Under the pieces are notes generated by a model, which worked only from the letters and a program-made list of their open reading frames with translations, had not been told where the DNA came from and made no database searches. A stretch of DNA of 41,397 nucleotides, taken from positions 1 to 41,397 of the forward strand of contig JAGONM010000033.1 of NCBI GenBank assembly GCA_017993055.1, given 5' to 3'. The position numbers and the translations under genes are program-made. The DNA is from Armatimonadota bacterium (GTDB lineage: Bacteria > Armatimonadota > UBA5829 > DTJY01). Positions 35,410-41,397 of the stretch are shown one piece after another. Numbering within the stretch: the stretch's first letter is position 1; the number at the start of each line of letters is the position of its first letter.

Positions 35410-36192
35410 GTGAAGATACTGGTTTCTTGCGTCGGTAATAGCGACCCCTACGGCGACGGCAAGTCGATGCCGGGGCCGATCCTAACGCTGGTAGAGGAAC
35501 TCGACTTCGACGAGATCTTTCTCCTGCACGTTGCCGGACTCAACAAGCGGGCGTCGGAGACCGCCCGACTGATCCCTTCGTTTGCGAAGAACAACCCGGA
35601 GGTCGAGCATCGTCCGATGCTGCTCGATGATCCCACCGACTATCCTCGGGTCCTTCGCGCCATGAGGGCAGAGTGCGTCCAGATCGTCGCGAAACACTCT
35701 CGCCGTGATGCCGAGTACTCGGTGCAGATCAGCAGCGGCACCCCGCAGATGCAGTGGGCCTGGGTCGTTCTTGTACACCGGAGGATCATCCCGGCCACGG
35801 CGATCGCCCTCCACCCGAGATACATGCGCCAGTTCTCGGCACCTTATCACTATGCGGTTGACCTGAATGACCTAGGAATCGACCACCTGGCGCAAGAGGG
35901 CGAACTGCAGGAGTCGGTCGAGGCCCTGTCCGCCGAGCTGACGACGCTCAAGCTCGAGAACGCCAGACTGCGCGCATCCGTCGAGAAGACGCAGTCCTCG
36001 ATCGAGGAGGAAGTGCCCGACGGCTTCCGCCTGTTCGACTATCTCCAGAACGAGAAGAAGCGACTCATCGCACAGGCTCTGCAGAAGCACCCGGACAACG
36101 CGGCTGAGGCTGCCCGTATGCTCGGAATGGAAGCTCCGACTCTCCGACGCGCGGCCGAGGATCTCGGTCTTCGACCGAGACAACGCAAGTAG
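35410..36192 (+). CDS. CARF-domain transcription regulator with Fis-type HTH
   Basis: The GTG at 35410 has GGAGG 8 nt upstream and gives 260 residues that begin MKILVSCVGNSDPYG. Residues 1-155 look like a CARF (Rossmann) domain of the RtcR type: an N-terminal strand and glycine-rich loop, LTLVEELDFDEIFLLH, and the ligand-loop motif VQISSGTPQMQWAWV (SSGTPQM at 108-114). A coiled coil (about 160-200) follows, then a Fis/HTH_8-like helix-turn-helix (RLIAQALQKHPDNAAEAARM, TLRRAAEDLGLRPRQ, 216-258). RtcR proteins carry a sigma54 AAA+ domain between these parts; here it is missing. CARF domains in general sense cyclic oligoadenylates or other nucleotides. It lies 105 nt upstream of the methyltransferase-ankyrin gene and probably regulates the module, which is inference. 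Confidence 0.8.
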   Translation: MKILVSCVGNSDPYGDGKSMPGPILTLVEELDFDEIFLLHVAGLNKRASETARLIPSFAKNNPEVEHRPMLLDDPTDYPRVLRAMRAECVQIVAKHSRRDAEYSVQISSGTPQMQWAWVVLVHRRIIPATAIALHPRYMRQFSAPYHYAVDLNDLGIDHLAQEGELQESVEALSAELTTLKLENARLRASVEKTQSSIEEEVPDGFRLFDYLQNEKKRLIAQALQKHPDNAAEAARMLGMEAPTLRRAAEDLGLRPRQRK

Positions 36193-36217
36193 ATAACAAC
36201 AGACCGTCATGCTTGAC

Positions 36218-36231
36218 GTAACCAACGTTAC
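36218..36231. promoter_or_regulatory. operator A: GTAAC-N4-GTTAC
   Basis: GTAAC (36218-36222) and GTTAC (36227-36231) with CAAC between them lie 3 nt before a poor -35 box and exactly 25 nt before the -10 box. The same dyad at the same distance stands before the minus-strand operon at 41.3 kb. The centre is near -45 from the expected start, a usual place for an activator. Confidence 0.7.
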
Positions 36232-36234
36232 TAT

Positions 36235-36262
36235 TTGCCCAAGCCAGGTTTCCTCTTATACT
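36235..36262 (+). promoter_or_regulatory. promoter of the methyltransferase-ankyrin gene
   Basis: TTGCCC (36235-36240), 16 nt, TATACT (36257-36262). The weak -35 next to operator A fits an activated promoter. Confidence 0.6.
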
Positions 36263-36282
36263 GTCAGTCCGAATACTGACAG
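36261..36282. promoter_or_regulatory. dyad CTGTCAGT-N6-ACTGACAG over the transcription start
   Basis: Perfect 8-bp arms (36261-36268, 36275-36282) overlap the end of the -10 box and run up to the AGGAGGG ribosome site. Bound by a repressor it would block the promoter; as RNA it would form a 5' hairpin at the very start of the transcript. It is found only here in the window. Confidence 0.6.
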
Positions 36283-36296
36283 GAGGGACCTGGAGG

Positions 36297-38039
36297 ATGC
36301 TCGCGTACAACCCGCTGCCCGCGATAGTCGACTCGCTGCATATAGATGATGTCTCCCGCGTTTGCGCCCTGAGAGCGCCTGTGTCCTCGATGCGGCGCGA
36401 GTTCCGCAGAGAGGTGCCGTGCGTGGACTACGGCGACCCGGACACCGGCGAGGCATACATGGTCGCGTACTTCCCGCACTATGTGGCTCCACTTCACCAG
36501 GTGCTGGAGTCGCTTCCCTCATCGGTGACCGGCCCCGTCTTCGACAGGTCGAAGATCGAGGCCTGCATGATAGGCTGTGGGCCCGCGCCTGAGTTGCTGG
36601 GCCTGTCGTCCTTCGTCTCCGAGCATTTCAAGGGCGTTGAGCACATCAACGTAAGCCTTCATGATGTGAACATCGACGGCTGGCGGCCCTACCTCGACCT
36701 GACGCTCTCGAGTTTGATCAAGCCGTGCTGGTCAGGCGGTCTGGGGGTAAACAGGGTGAGTTGCAGCCTTCTGCGCGACTGCGGTACGTGCTCCAGCGAC
36801 ACATGCCGCGTAAGGCGCGGGACGGTAGACATCTACGTCGTGCAGAACTGCCTGAACGACGCGGGCTCGAACCCCGGCGCCGTATCGAGAAAACTTGTGG
36901 ACCTCCTGCGCGCCGCGAAGCCGGGGGCCCTGTTCGTGGTCATCAACGCCGGTTCATCCGTCGCGAGGAGAATCATCAAGACCGTCGAGGCGCGAGCCAC
37001 CGCGTCGGGGCTGGGTGACGTCGTGAAACCAGGATGTGCCTCTGTCAGATCGGTGACCAGCGGATTCGAGTCTCCCCGCATCATACGAGATCACCTCTAT
37101 ACGGGAGCCAACGGCCTGATCGCCAAGAGGACGGTCACCTACATGAGTTCCGTGATCGTCAGAACGGAAGCCCGGGACGACAATTTCCGCCTCGATCCCG
37201 GCGACGAAGAGGCGCTCGGCGCGGTCTACGCCGCCATGATGTCCGGTCAGACCGCCACACTTCGGCGGATGCTGGCCAGGGACTCTCGCCTGTGTGCGCT
37301 CCGAGATGGAAGCATGTTCACTCCTCTGCACCATGCGGCCTCGTTTGGTGATTCTGAGATCGTTGAGCTGTTCTGCCGCTTCGGCGCCGACCCCGATGCG
37401 AGGGATATCAACGGCAACACGCCGTTGCACTATGTCGCCGCGCTAGGCTGCCTCGAGTCGTGCCGGACGCTGGTGGACGAGGGCGCCGACATTGACGCGC
37501 CTGACAAGGATGGCGCGACCCCGCTGATGTGCGCGGCCTTCTCGGGAGGAGCGAGAGTTATCAGGCTGCTGTTGTCTGCGGGCGCATCCATCGGGCGCGA
37601 GGACCGGAACGGGCGAACCGCGATCCATGCGGCGAGCGAGACCGGTCGGCCTCAGGTCGCCCTCGAACTGCTGCGTCACGGCGCGAACCCGGACAGCCGG
37701 GATTGGATGGGGAGAACGCCCGTCCACCTAGCGGCGTCCAACGGGCACTCGGCGATGGCGGCGGCGTTGCTCGACAAGGGCGCGACCGTTGACGCGCGGG
37801 ATCATGACGGATGCACCGCACTCCACGCGGCGGCCTCGCAGGGCTATCCCGAGCTGGTGGATCTGCTGCTTGACCGCGGATTCGACCGGGAGGTCGAGGA
37901 CTGGTCAGGCCGCCGACCGGTTGATCTTGCGCGGGCGAATGCGAGGCATGCTGCAACGAACAGGCTTGCGAATCGCGCCGACGCGCACATCGGCGTCCCC
38001 GAGGCTCTCATCTGGGAGACGTCTCACTGCGGGGGCTAA
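36297..38039 (+). CDS. methyltransferase-like domain fused to ankyrin repeats
   Basis: The first 300 of 580 residues look like a Rossmann methyltransferase: CMIGCGPAPELLGL (GCGPAPE at 94-100) as the S-adenosylmethionine loop, VSLHDVNIDGW (119-129) with an acidic residue in the second strand, and DIYVVQNCLND and ALFVVINAGSS as later strands. A Cys group (CGTCSSDTC, 162-170) may bind a metal. From about 305 there are seven ankyrin repeats (FTPLHHAASFGDSEIVELF, NTPLHYVAALG, RTAIHAASETG, RTPVHLAASNG and so on), usually a protein-binding surface. Two Shine-Dalgarno-like runs precede the ATG (AGGAGG 10 nt before it, GGAGG directly adjacent). The stop shares CTAA with the stop of the opposing operon. 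Target of the methylation is unknown. Confidence 0.75.
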   Translation: MLAYNPLPAIVDSLHIDDVSRVCALRAPVSSMRREFRREVPCVDYGDPDTGEAYMVAYFPHYVAPLHQVLESLPSSVTGPVFDRSKIEACMIGCGPAPELLGLSSFVSEHFKGVEHINVSLHDVNIDGWRPYLDLTLSSLIKPCWSGGLGVNRVSCSLLRDCGTCSSDTCRVRRGTVDIYVVQNCLNDAGSNPGAVSRKLVDLLRAAKPGALFVVINAGSSVARRIIKTVEARATASGLGDVVKPGCASVRSVTSGFESPRIIRDHLYTGANGLIAKRTVTYMSSVIVRTEARDDNFRLDPGDEEALGAVYAAMMSGQTATLRRMLARDSRLCALRDGSMFTPLHHAASFGDSEIVELFCRFGADPDARDINGNTPLHYVAALGCLESCRTLVDEGADIDAPDKDGATPLMCAAFSGGARVIRLLLSAGASIGREDRNGRTAIHAASETGRPQVALELLRHGANPDSRDWMGRTPVHLAASNGHSAMAAALLDKGATVDARDHDGCTALHAAASQGYPELVDLLLDRGFDREVEDWSGRRPVDLARANARHAATNRLANRADAHIGVPEALIWETSHCGG

Positions 38040-39460
38040 CCCGGCAGGTCCAGCTTCGGGTTGAGGCGCTTGCGTTCCCTCAGTATCTTCGCCCTGAAAG
38101 CCTTGATGCGGTCCAGCAGCCCGCGGTCGAAGCCCACCCTGTTCCTGACCTCAGGGGCGTTCGCCATGATGAGGCCGAGCGACTTCCAGTCCCCCGTGCG
38201 CTCGATATCTCCCAGCCGAGCAAGAGCCTTCGAGGTCTGCTCCCTCGCCCGGGCGATGCTCCCGTCCGCAACGGCGACCGATTCGCCGAGCGTCACCGTG
38301 CAGAGATCGGGCCAGAGGAGCGTCCTCAGGTTGAACCAGCGCCTGCGAAGCTCCCTCGCAAGCCCGCATCTTGATTCCTCCGCCCGTGCGAGTCGGGCAG
38401 AGATCAGGGAGCGTATGGCGGGCATCTTCGAGCGGAAACTCGCCCCGAAGTCGTACAGGGCCGATTCCAGCTCGGCCAGGGATGCTCGAAGCTCGCGGCT
38501 CTTGAACCATTCGGCGACGCCACCGCCGGCAATCGCCCCGGCGATGCCAAGTCCGATCGCTCCGAGGACCGCACCGACTGGGCCTCCGACCGCGAATCCC
38601 GCGGCCGCACCGACCTTGCCGCCCGCCACGACTCCCACCCCGCGCCCGACGCTCTCGACGATGCCGTGCCCTCTCGCGACCATCGGCTCCTTGCCGTAGT
38701 CCTTCACCAGCTTGTAGTTCCGATAGGTGGCGAAGGCGATCGTGATCACCGGAAGATGGACCCCGAGCGCATCGGCCGCACCTTCGCCGTGCGCCGACGA
38801 GACGCCGTCCTTCACGCTCTCCTTGATCGCGTCGTGGTCGAATCCTGGCATCGGGAAGACGTTCGGCAGCTCTGCCGTCGCATGGATGTGTTCCGGCACG
38901 ATGTACGTGATGTCCGGGTGATCGAGGGCCGCCTGCTTGATGCTGCCGATGTCCGCGACGCTCTTGACGTTCACGGCATGGCCGTCCACCAGCAGGTCCC
39001 ACACCGGCTGGTTCGAGGTCTCCGCCACCTGCACCGCGTAACCGGCCTTGTCGAACGCCGCCGCCACGTGCTGCTCGGCGACGTAACCCTCCAGGCGCGA
39101 CAGGAAGCCTTCCTTGCCGGCCGCGGGCAGGGAGTCATATGCGCCGTGAATGTAGTTGGCGAAGTCCCAGCCGCTAGTGATGGACTCCGCGCTTGCGAAG
39201 TCGGCGGCTTGGATCAGGTCCGGGTTGATGTTGTGCCATACCCACAGGAACTCGGCGAGCGTGACCGAGCCGTATGCCGCAAGCTCGGCCTTGCCGAGGC
39301 GCTTGACGAACCTCCGCGCGTCCGGGCTCGAGTCCCTGAGCCGGGTGCGGGCGATACGCCGCAGTGAGGCCACTCTCACCGCCCGGGCCGCGAGCCACGT
39401 GCCGACGACGGCTGCGGCCAGAGTGACTGCCGGCCACCCAAGAGCGCTGAACTCAAACAT
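38036..39460 (-). CDS. membrane protein with possible nuclease-like core and glycine zipper
   Basis: This 474-residue protein has an N-terminal membrane helix (about 7-30). A compact alpha/beta core (about 127-195) with GYVAEQHVAAAFDKAGYAV and VWDLLVDGHAVNVKS follows; D155 and K166 stand as in PD-(D/E)xK folds, with Asn 164 where an acidic residue is expected. A glycine-zipper hydrophobic stretch (about 272-315, VGAAAGFAVGGPVGAVLG) is followed by a helical C-terminus. Glycine zippers insert into or assemble in membranes, so it could be a membrane-active effector. Nuclease activity is only suggested. It is the last gene of the minus operon, 12 nt after the DUF1848 gene, with AAGGAG before the ATG. 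Confidence 0.65.
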   Translation of the reverse strand: MFEFSALGWPAVTLAAAVVGTWLAARAVRVASLRRIARTRLRDSSPDARRFVKRLGKAELAAYGSVTLAEFLWVWHNINPDLIQAADFASAESITSGWDFANYIHGAYDSLPAAGKEGFLSRLEGYVAEQHVAAAFDKAGYAVQVAETSNQPVWDLLVDGHAVNVKSVADIGSIKQAALDHPDITYIVPEHIHATAELPNVFPMPGFDHDAIKESVKDGVSSAHGEGAADALGVHLPVITIAFATYRNYKLVKDYGKEPMVARGHGIVESVGRGVGVVAGGKVGAAAGFAVGGPVGAVLGAIGLGIAGAIAGGGVAEWFKSRELRASLAELESALYDFGASFRSKMPAIRSLISARLARAEESRCGLARELRRRWFNLRTLLWPDLCTVTLGESVAVADGSIARAREQTSKALARLGDIERTGDWKSLGLIMANAPEVRNRVGFDRGLLDRIKAFRAKILRERKRLNPKLDLPG

Positions 39461-39472
39461 GGGATGCTCCTT

Positions 39473-40402
39473 TCAGAAGAGGGAACGCTGGCCGGTCGGG
39501 TTCTCTTCGGAGTCGCATTCGTGTGATCCGACCAGCGAGGCGGAGATGGGGTCGTGGTTCTCGCGGTTCTTCGCCGCCGCCCCGGCGCTCCTGGTCGCAT
39601 AGCAGTAGGCGCATCCATGCAGGCACGTGTCGTACGCGCCGATGTCCTTGCTGGCGACGCAGCCGCACTCCAGGCGCTGCGTCTTGTCCTTCCTTCCGAC
39701 GACCTCCACACCGAACACACGGCGGATGTAAGCGTCGTCCACGCACTTCCCCGGCGCGATGCCGAACGGCGTCAGGTCGAGAACCTCCGCGCACGAGAAT
39801 ATCTCCATCCCGGCGCCGGACGCGACTTCCGCCAGCCGGCGCATCATTCCGCCGAACGCGGGCGCTTCCGGGTCGGCCTGGCGGTAACCTATCTCCAGCC
39901 GCCTCAGCCGCCCTTTGGCCGCCCGGTACTCGTCGGCCACGCTTATGACGACCCGTCCGGTCGCCCCGGAGAGCCGCCCGGCTATCAGCTCGAACCGGGA
40001 GGCGTGATATTCCTCGGATGTCTCGTCGCTGACGATGATGGGGTCGTACCGCCATATCACCCGTTCCGGGCCGATCAGGTCCGAGAGGCGGCGGAACGTT
40101 TGGATGCATTCGTCGAGCGGGGGAAGGCCCGGCTCGAGCGCAGCCGGGTAGCCGTTCACCGTGTATTGGAAGTAGTACCGATACCCCCGGGAGTCGAGCT
40201 CCGGGAGGCGCGGCATCAGCGGAGTGGCGTTCTTCGTCCAGAAGACGATGACGTCCACGTCCTGCGGGGCAAGCGGGACCCTGGACACCTGGTTCGCGTT
40301 GAAGGGGTTGACGACGCAGCAGTGTCCGGCCTCGATGCGGTTCATGAGCCAGTCCGAGTAGAAGGCGGGTACGTCGGTTCTTCTGCTGGCGCTGATGATC
40401 AA
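39473..40402 (-). CDS. DUF1848 Fe-S protein
   Basis: The 309 residues match the DUF1848 family: MIISASRRTDVPAFYSDWLM at the start, VNPFNANQVSRV, WTKNATPL, YRYYFQYTVNGY, and the C-terminal cysteine set CGCVASKDIGAYDTC followed by HGCAYCYA, which should bind an iron-sulfur cluster. The fold resembles radical-SAM TIM barrels such as spore photoproduct lyase, and the reaction is unknown. The start is TTG at 40402, with GGAGGAG 7 nt upstream. In the module it may be a redox or repair enzyme; this is inference from context. Confidence 0.9.
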   Translation of the reverse strand: MIISASRRTDVPAFYSDWLMNRIEAGHCCVVNPFNANQVSRVPLAPQDVDVIVFWTKNATPLMPRLPELDSRGYRYYFQYTVNGYPAALEPGLPPLDECIQTFRRLSDLIGPERVIWRYDPIIVSDETSEEYHASRFELIAGRLSGATGRVVISVADEYRAAKGRLRRLEIGYRQADPEAPAFGGMMRRLAEVASGAGMEIFSCAEVLDLTPFGIAPGKCVDDAYIRRVFGVEVVGRKDKTQRLECGCVASKDIGAYDTCLHGCAYCYATRSAGAAAKNRENHDPISASLVGSHECDSEENPTGQRSLF

Positions 40403-40469
40403 GTGGATTCTCCTCCGCGGTCTTCCGGGCGAGCGTTCCCATTGCGCCGCCGGGCGGCGGACAGACGGC

Positions 40470-40625
40470 CTACCTCGGGCCGAAGAGCTTCGCGGTGAGC
40501 GCCCCCGCGAAGGCGCACATCACCAGCCCGATGATGGCAAGCGGCGGGGATGACGCGCCTGCCAGGATGAGCAGGAACCCCGGAACGAGCAGGATGGACA
40601 TCAGTATCAGGTACGCGCATCCCAT
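40470..40625 (-). CDS. small membrane protein, 51 residues
   Basis: Two predicted membrane helices (YLILMSILLVPGFLLILAG and LAIIGLVMCAFAGALTA) are linked by a short SSPP turn. A strong GGAGGGG stands 6 nt before the ATG, and the spacing to its neighbours (24 nt from the upstream gene, 67 nt to the DUF1848 gene) places it in the operon. No family is recognised. It resembles its neighbour at 40,650 in size, helix layout and ribosome site, so the two may form one membrane complex. Confidence 0.75.
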   Translation of the reverse strand: MGCAYLILMSILLVPGFLLILAGASSPPLAIIGLVMCAFAGALTAKLFGPR

Positions 40626-40649
40626 GAGTATCCCCTCCGGCGATTGGGT

Positions 40650-40802
40650 TCACTTCTCCCCGCTGCATATCCCGAAGAAGAAAATGAGCAGACGCGAGAT
40701 GATCCAGCCCAGAACCAGGGCGGTGAGTATCCCCGCGACCGGCGGGCAGACCACCCAAAGTATGACGTATATCCCAAGGCCCCAGAGCAGTGCGGAACAC
40801 AT
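40650..40802 (-). CDS. small membrane protein, 50 residues
   Basis: Hydrophobic stretches LLWGLGIYVILWVV and GILTALVLGWIISRLLIFFF, with a CPP turn between them, suggest a hairpin of two helices and a short charged C-terminus (GEK). GGAGGGG lies 6 nt upstream of the ATG. It is 55 nt downstream of the 126-residue gene. Its function is unknown. The open frame, ribosome site and location between operon genes support it despite its size. Confidence 0.75.
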   Translation of the reverse strand: MCSALLWGLGIYVILWVVCPPVAGILTALVLGWIISRLLIFFFGICSGEK

Positions 40803-40856
40803 ATCCGTCCCCTCCGATCGAAGCTCCCGCCGGCGTACCCCGGTGACGCGCTCGGC

Positions 40857-41237
40857 TCACTGCTTCGCAGTCCCGATGTAGTGCTTCCTGATCTCCTCCA
40901 GATAGCCGATGACGGCCTCGTCTCTCCTGACGCGCTCGCCGGGTGCCAGCAGGGCGTCCGTGTCGGTTGTGATGGCGCTCCTCAGCCCGACGAGCCGGTT
41001 CAGAAACGTGTTGACCGCATGGTCTACCGAGACGAACCCGCCTCGGCATCCGCTCAGATCGGGTTTCGCCTCTGCCGCAACTCTGTCCAGCACGCGCCAG
41101 CAGACCGTGGCGGGCGCGGTGTCGACTATGTCGCGAAACTTCGATTCGAGCGCCGCGATGTCGGCCAGCGCGGCCTGAAGTACCTCCGGTTCGAAACCGT
41201 AGTCCTTTGCGATGGGGGCGCGAGATGCGTTCGCCAT
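40857..41237 (-). CDS. hypothetical protein, first gene of the minus-strand operon
   Basis: A 126-residue helical protein with no membrane segment and no family recognised. Its sequence (FEPEVLQAALADIAALESKF, DHAVNTFLNRLVGLRSAITT) suggests a helical bundle. The ATG has AGGACT and AAAGG-type bases 9-14 nt upstream. It is the gene directly behind the operator B promoter and so most directly controlled by it. It could be the sensor or antitoxin-like partner of the operon, but nothing in the sequence proves that. Confidence 0.7.
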   Translation of the reverse strand: MANASRAPIAKDYGFEPEVLQAALADIAALESKFRDIVDTAPATVCWRVLDRVAAEAKPDLSGCRGGFVSVDHAVNTFLNRLVGLRSAITTDTDALLAPGERVRRDEAVIGYLEEIRKHYIGTAKQ

Positions 41238-41272
41238 GCCTGAAAGTCCTTTCGAGAACGTCTGTCGGGAGC

Positions 41273-41301
41273 ATTGTAGCAGGCGGGCGCGGGAGCGGCA
41301 A
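41273..41301 (-). promoter_or_regulatory. promoter of the five-gene minus-strand operon
   Basis: On the minus strand TTGCCG (41296-41301), a 17-nt spacer and TACAAT (41273-41278). The -35 is poor and has the same first five bases TTGCC as the promoter at 36,235. The leader to the ATG at 41237 is short, about 30 nt. Confidence 0.6.
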
Positions 41302-41320
41302 TGGTAACCGGAGTTACCAT
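41301..41320. promoter_or_regulatory. operator B: GTAAC-N4-GTTAC, extended to 8-bp arms
   Basis: ATGGTAAC and GTTACCAT with CGGA between them; the core GTAAC-N4-GTTAC is 41304-41317. It ends 25 nt before the -10 box of the minus operon, the same distance as operator A. The left arm also contains the possible ATG of a divergent gene, so one site could control both directions. Confidence 0.7.
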
Positions 41321-41397
41321 GACGGAGTCAGTCGAGGAAGCGGGTTTCCTTCGGGTCTTGAGGCCGGCTGTGAGGTACGATTGGCGCGGCCGGGCGC
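41301..41397 (+). CDS. possible divergent gene, 3' end outside window
   Basis: From the ATG at 41301 the frame is open to the window end, 32 codons, with GGGAG 5 nt upstream; an inner ATG at 41319 is another start. The product reads MVTGVTMTESVEEAGFLRVL and on to RPAVRYDWRG, protein-like but too short to place. If real, its first seven codons are the operator dyad. It may belong to the same module. Confidence 0.4.
   Translation, partial: MVTGVTMTESVEEAGFLRVLRPAVRYDWRGRA

Noticed and set aside
36193-36296. Sigma54 promoter before the methyltransferase-ankyrin gene, as RtcR-type regulators would need
   Set aside because: No GG-N10-GC element of the right form is present, while a sigma70-type pair is, and the regulator lacks the AAA+ domain.
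35410-41397. CRISPR array near the CARF gene
   Set aside because: CARF proteins often sit beside type III CRISPR loci, but I see no evenly spaced direct repeats and no cas gene anywhere in the window.
15946-41397. Second copy of the tRNA-Asn 3' end as a right attachment site
   Set aside because: I looked for the T-arm and acceptor sequence on both strands and found only fragments of 7-8 nt, no better than chance. A short serine-recombinase core would not be visible this way.

Overview
The window is about 41 kb of GC-rich bacterial DNA. An exosortase-type PEP-CTERM tail at the left edge, secreted TIM-barrel proteins, an amidase with stalk and AMIN-like domains and a GerMN lipoprotein-like protein suggest a diderm from an uncultivated lineage of Armatimonadota type. 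That taxonomic guess is inference, and nothing in the window settles it.

Bases 1-15,640 look like ordinary chromosome. They hold a secreted glycosidase-like protein, an M55 aminopeptidase, a glutamate-1-semialdehyde-aminomutase-like class III aminotransferase and an APC amino-acid permease. These are followed by the cell-wall and RNA cluster amidase, GerMN protein, murI and rph. Next come a MalG-type ABC permease carrying a four-fold internal repeat, a HypE-like AIR-synthase-related protein, a second secreted TIM-barrel protein and a family 2 glycosyltransferase.

At 15.9 kb a tRNA-Asn(GUU) gene marks an integration site. A large serine recombinase runs toward the tRNA and ends inside it, using the anticodon loop for its stop codon. 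Behind it are a coupled 119-residue protein, a TPR-like protein, a minimal family A DNA-polymerase-like protein and a beta-rich protein of phage-structural appearance. Together they make up a candidate integrative element, 15.9 to about 22.4 kb, whose right end is not defined.

From 22.6 kb on, the window reads as a defence island. It holds a type I restriction-modification operon on the minus strand, in the order hsdM-hsdS-hsdR-metallopeptidase. An IS21-family element (27,035-29,486) splits hsdS, flanked by a 6-bp target duplication; removing the IS and one repeat copy restores a 392-residue HsdS exactly in frame. A second, decayed IS21-type end lies at 22.4 kb. Then follow a NucS-like nuclease and a coupled pair made of a DUF6884-like protein and a GIY-YIG-like protein.

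The last 6 kb (35.3-41.4 kb) is the most interesting part. A CARF-domain protein with a Fis-type helix-turn-helix but no AAA+ domain lies just upstream of a methyltransferase-like/ankyrin fusion. That gene converges on a five-gene minus-strand operon: a 126-residue protein, two 50-residue membrane proteins, a DUF1848 Fe-S protein, and a membrane protein with a glycine zipper and a possible nuclease fold. The promoters of the fusion gene and of the operon both carry the dyad GTAAC-N4-GTTAC exactly 25 nt upstream of the -10 box, next to a poor -35 box. This points to one shared regulator, possibly the CARF-HTH protein, and to an undescribed signal-responsive module.
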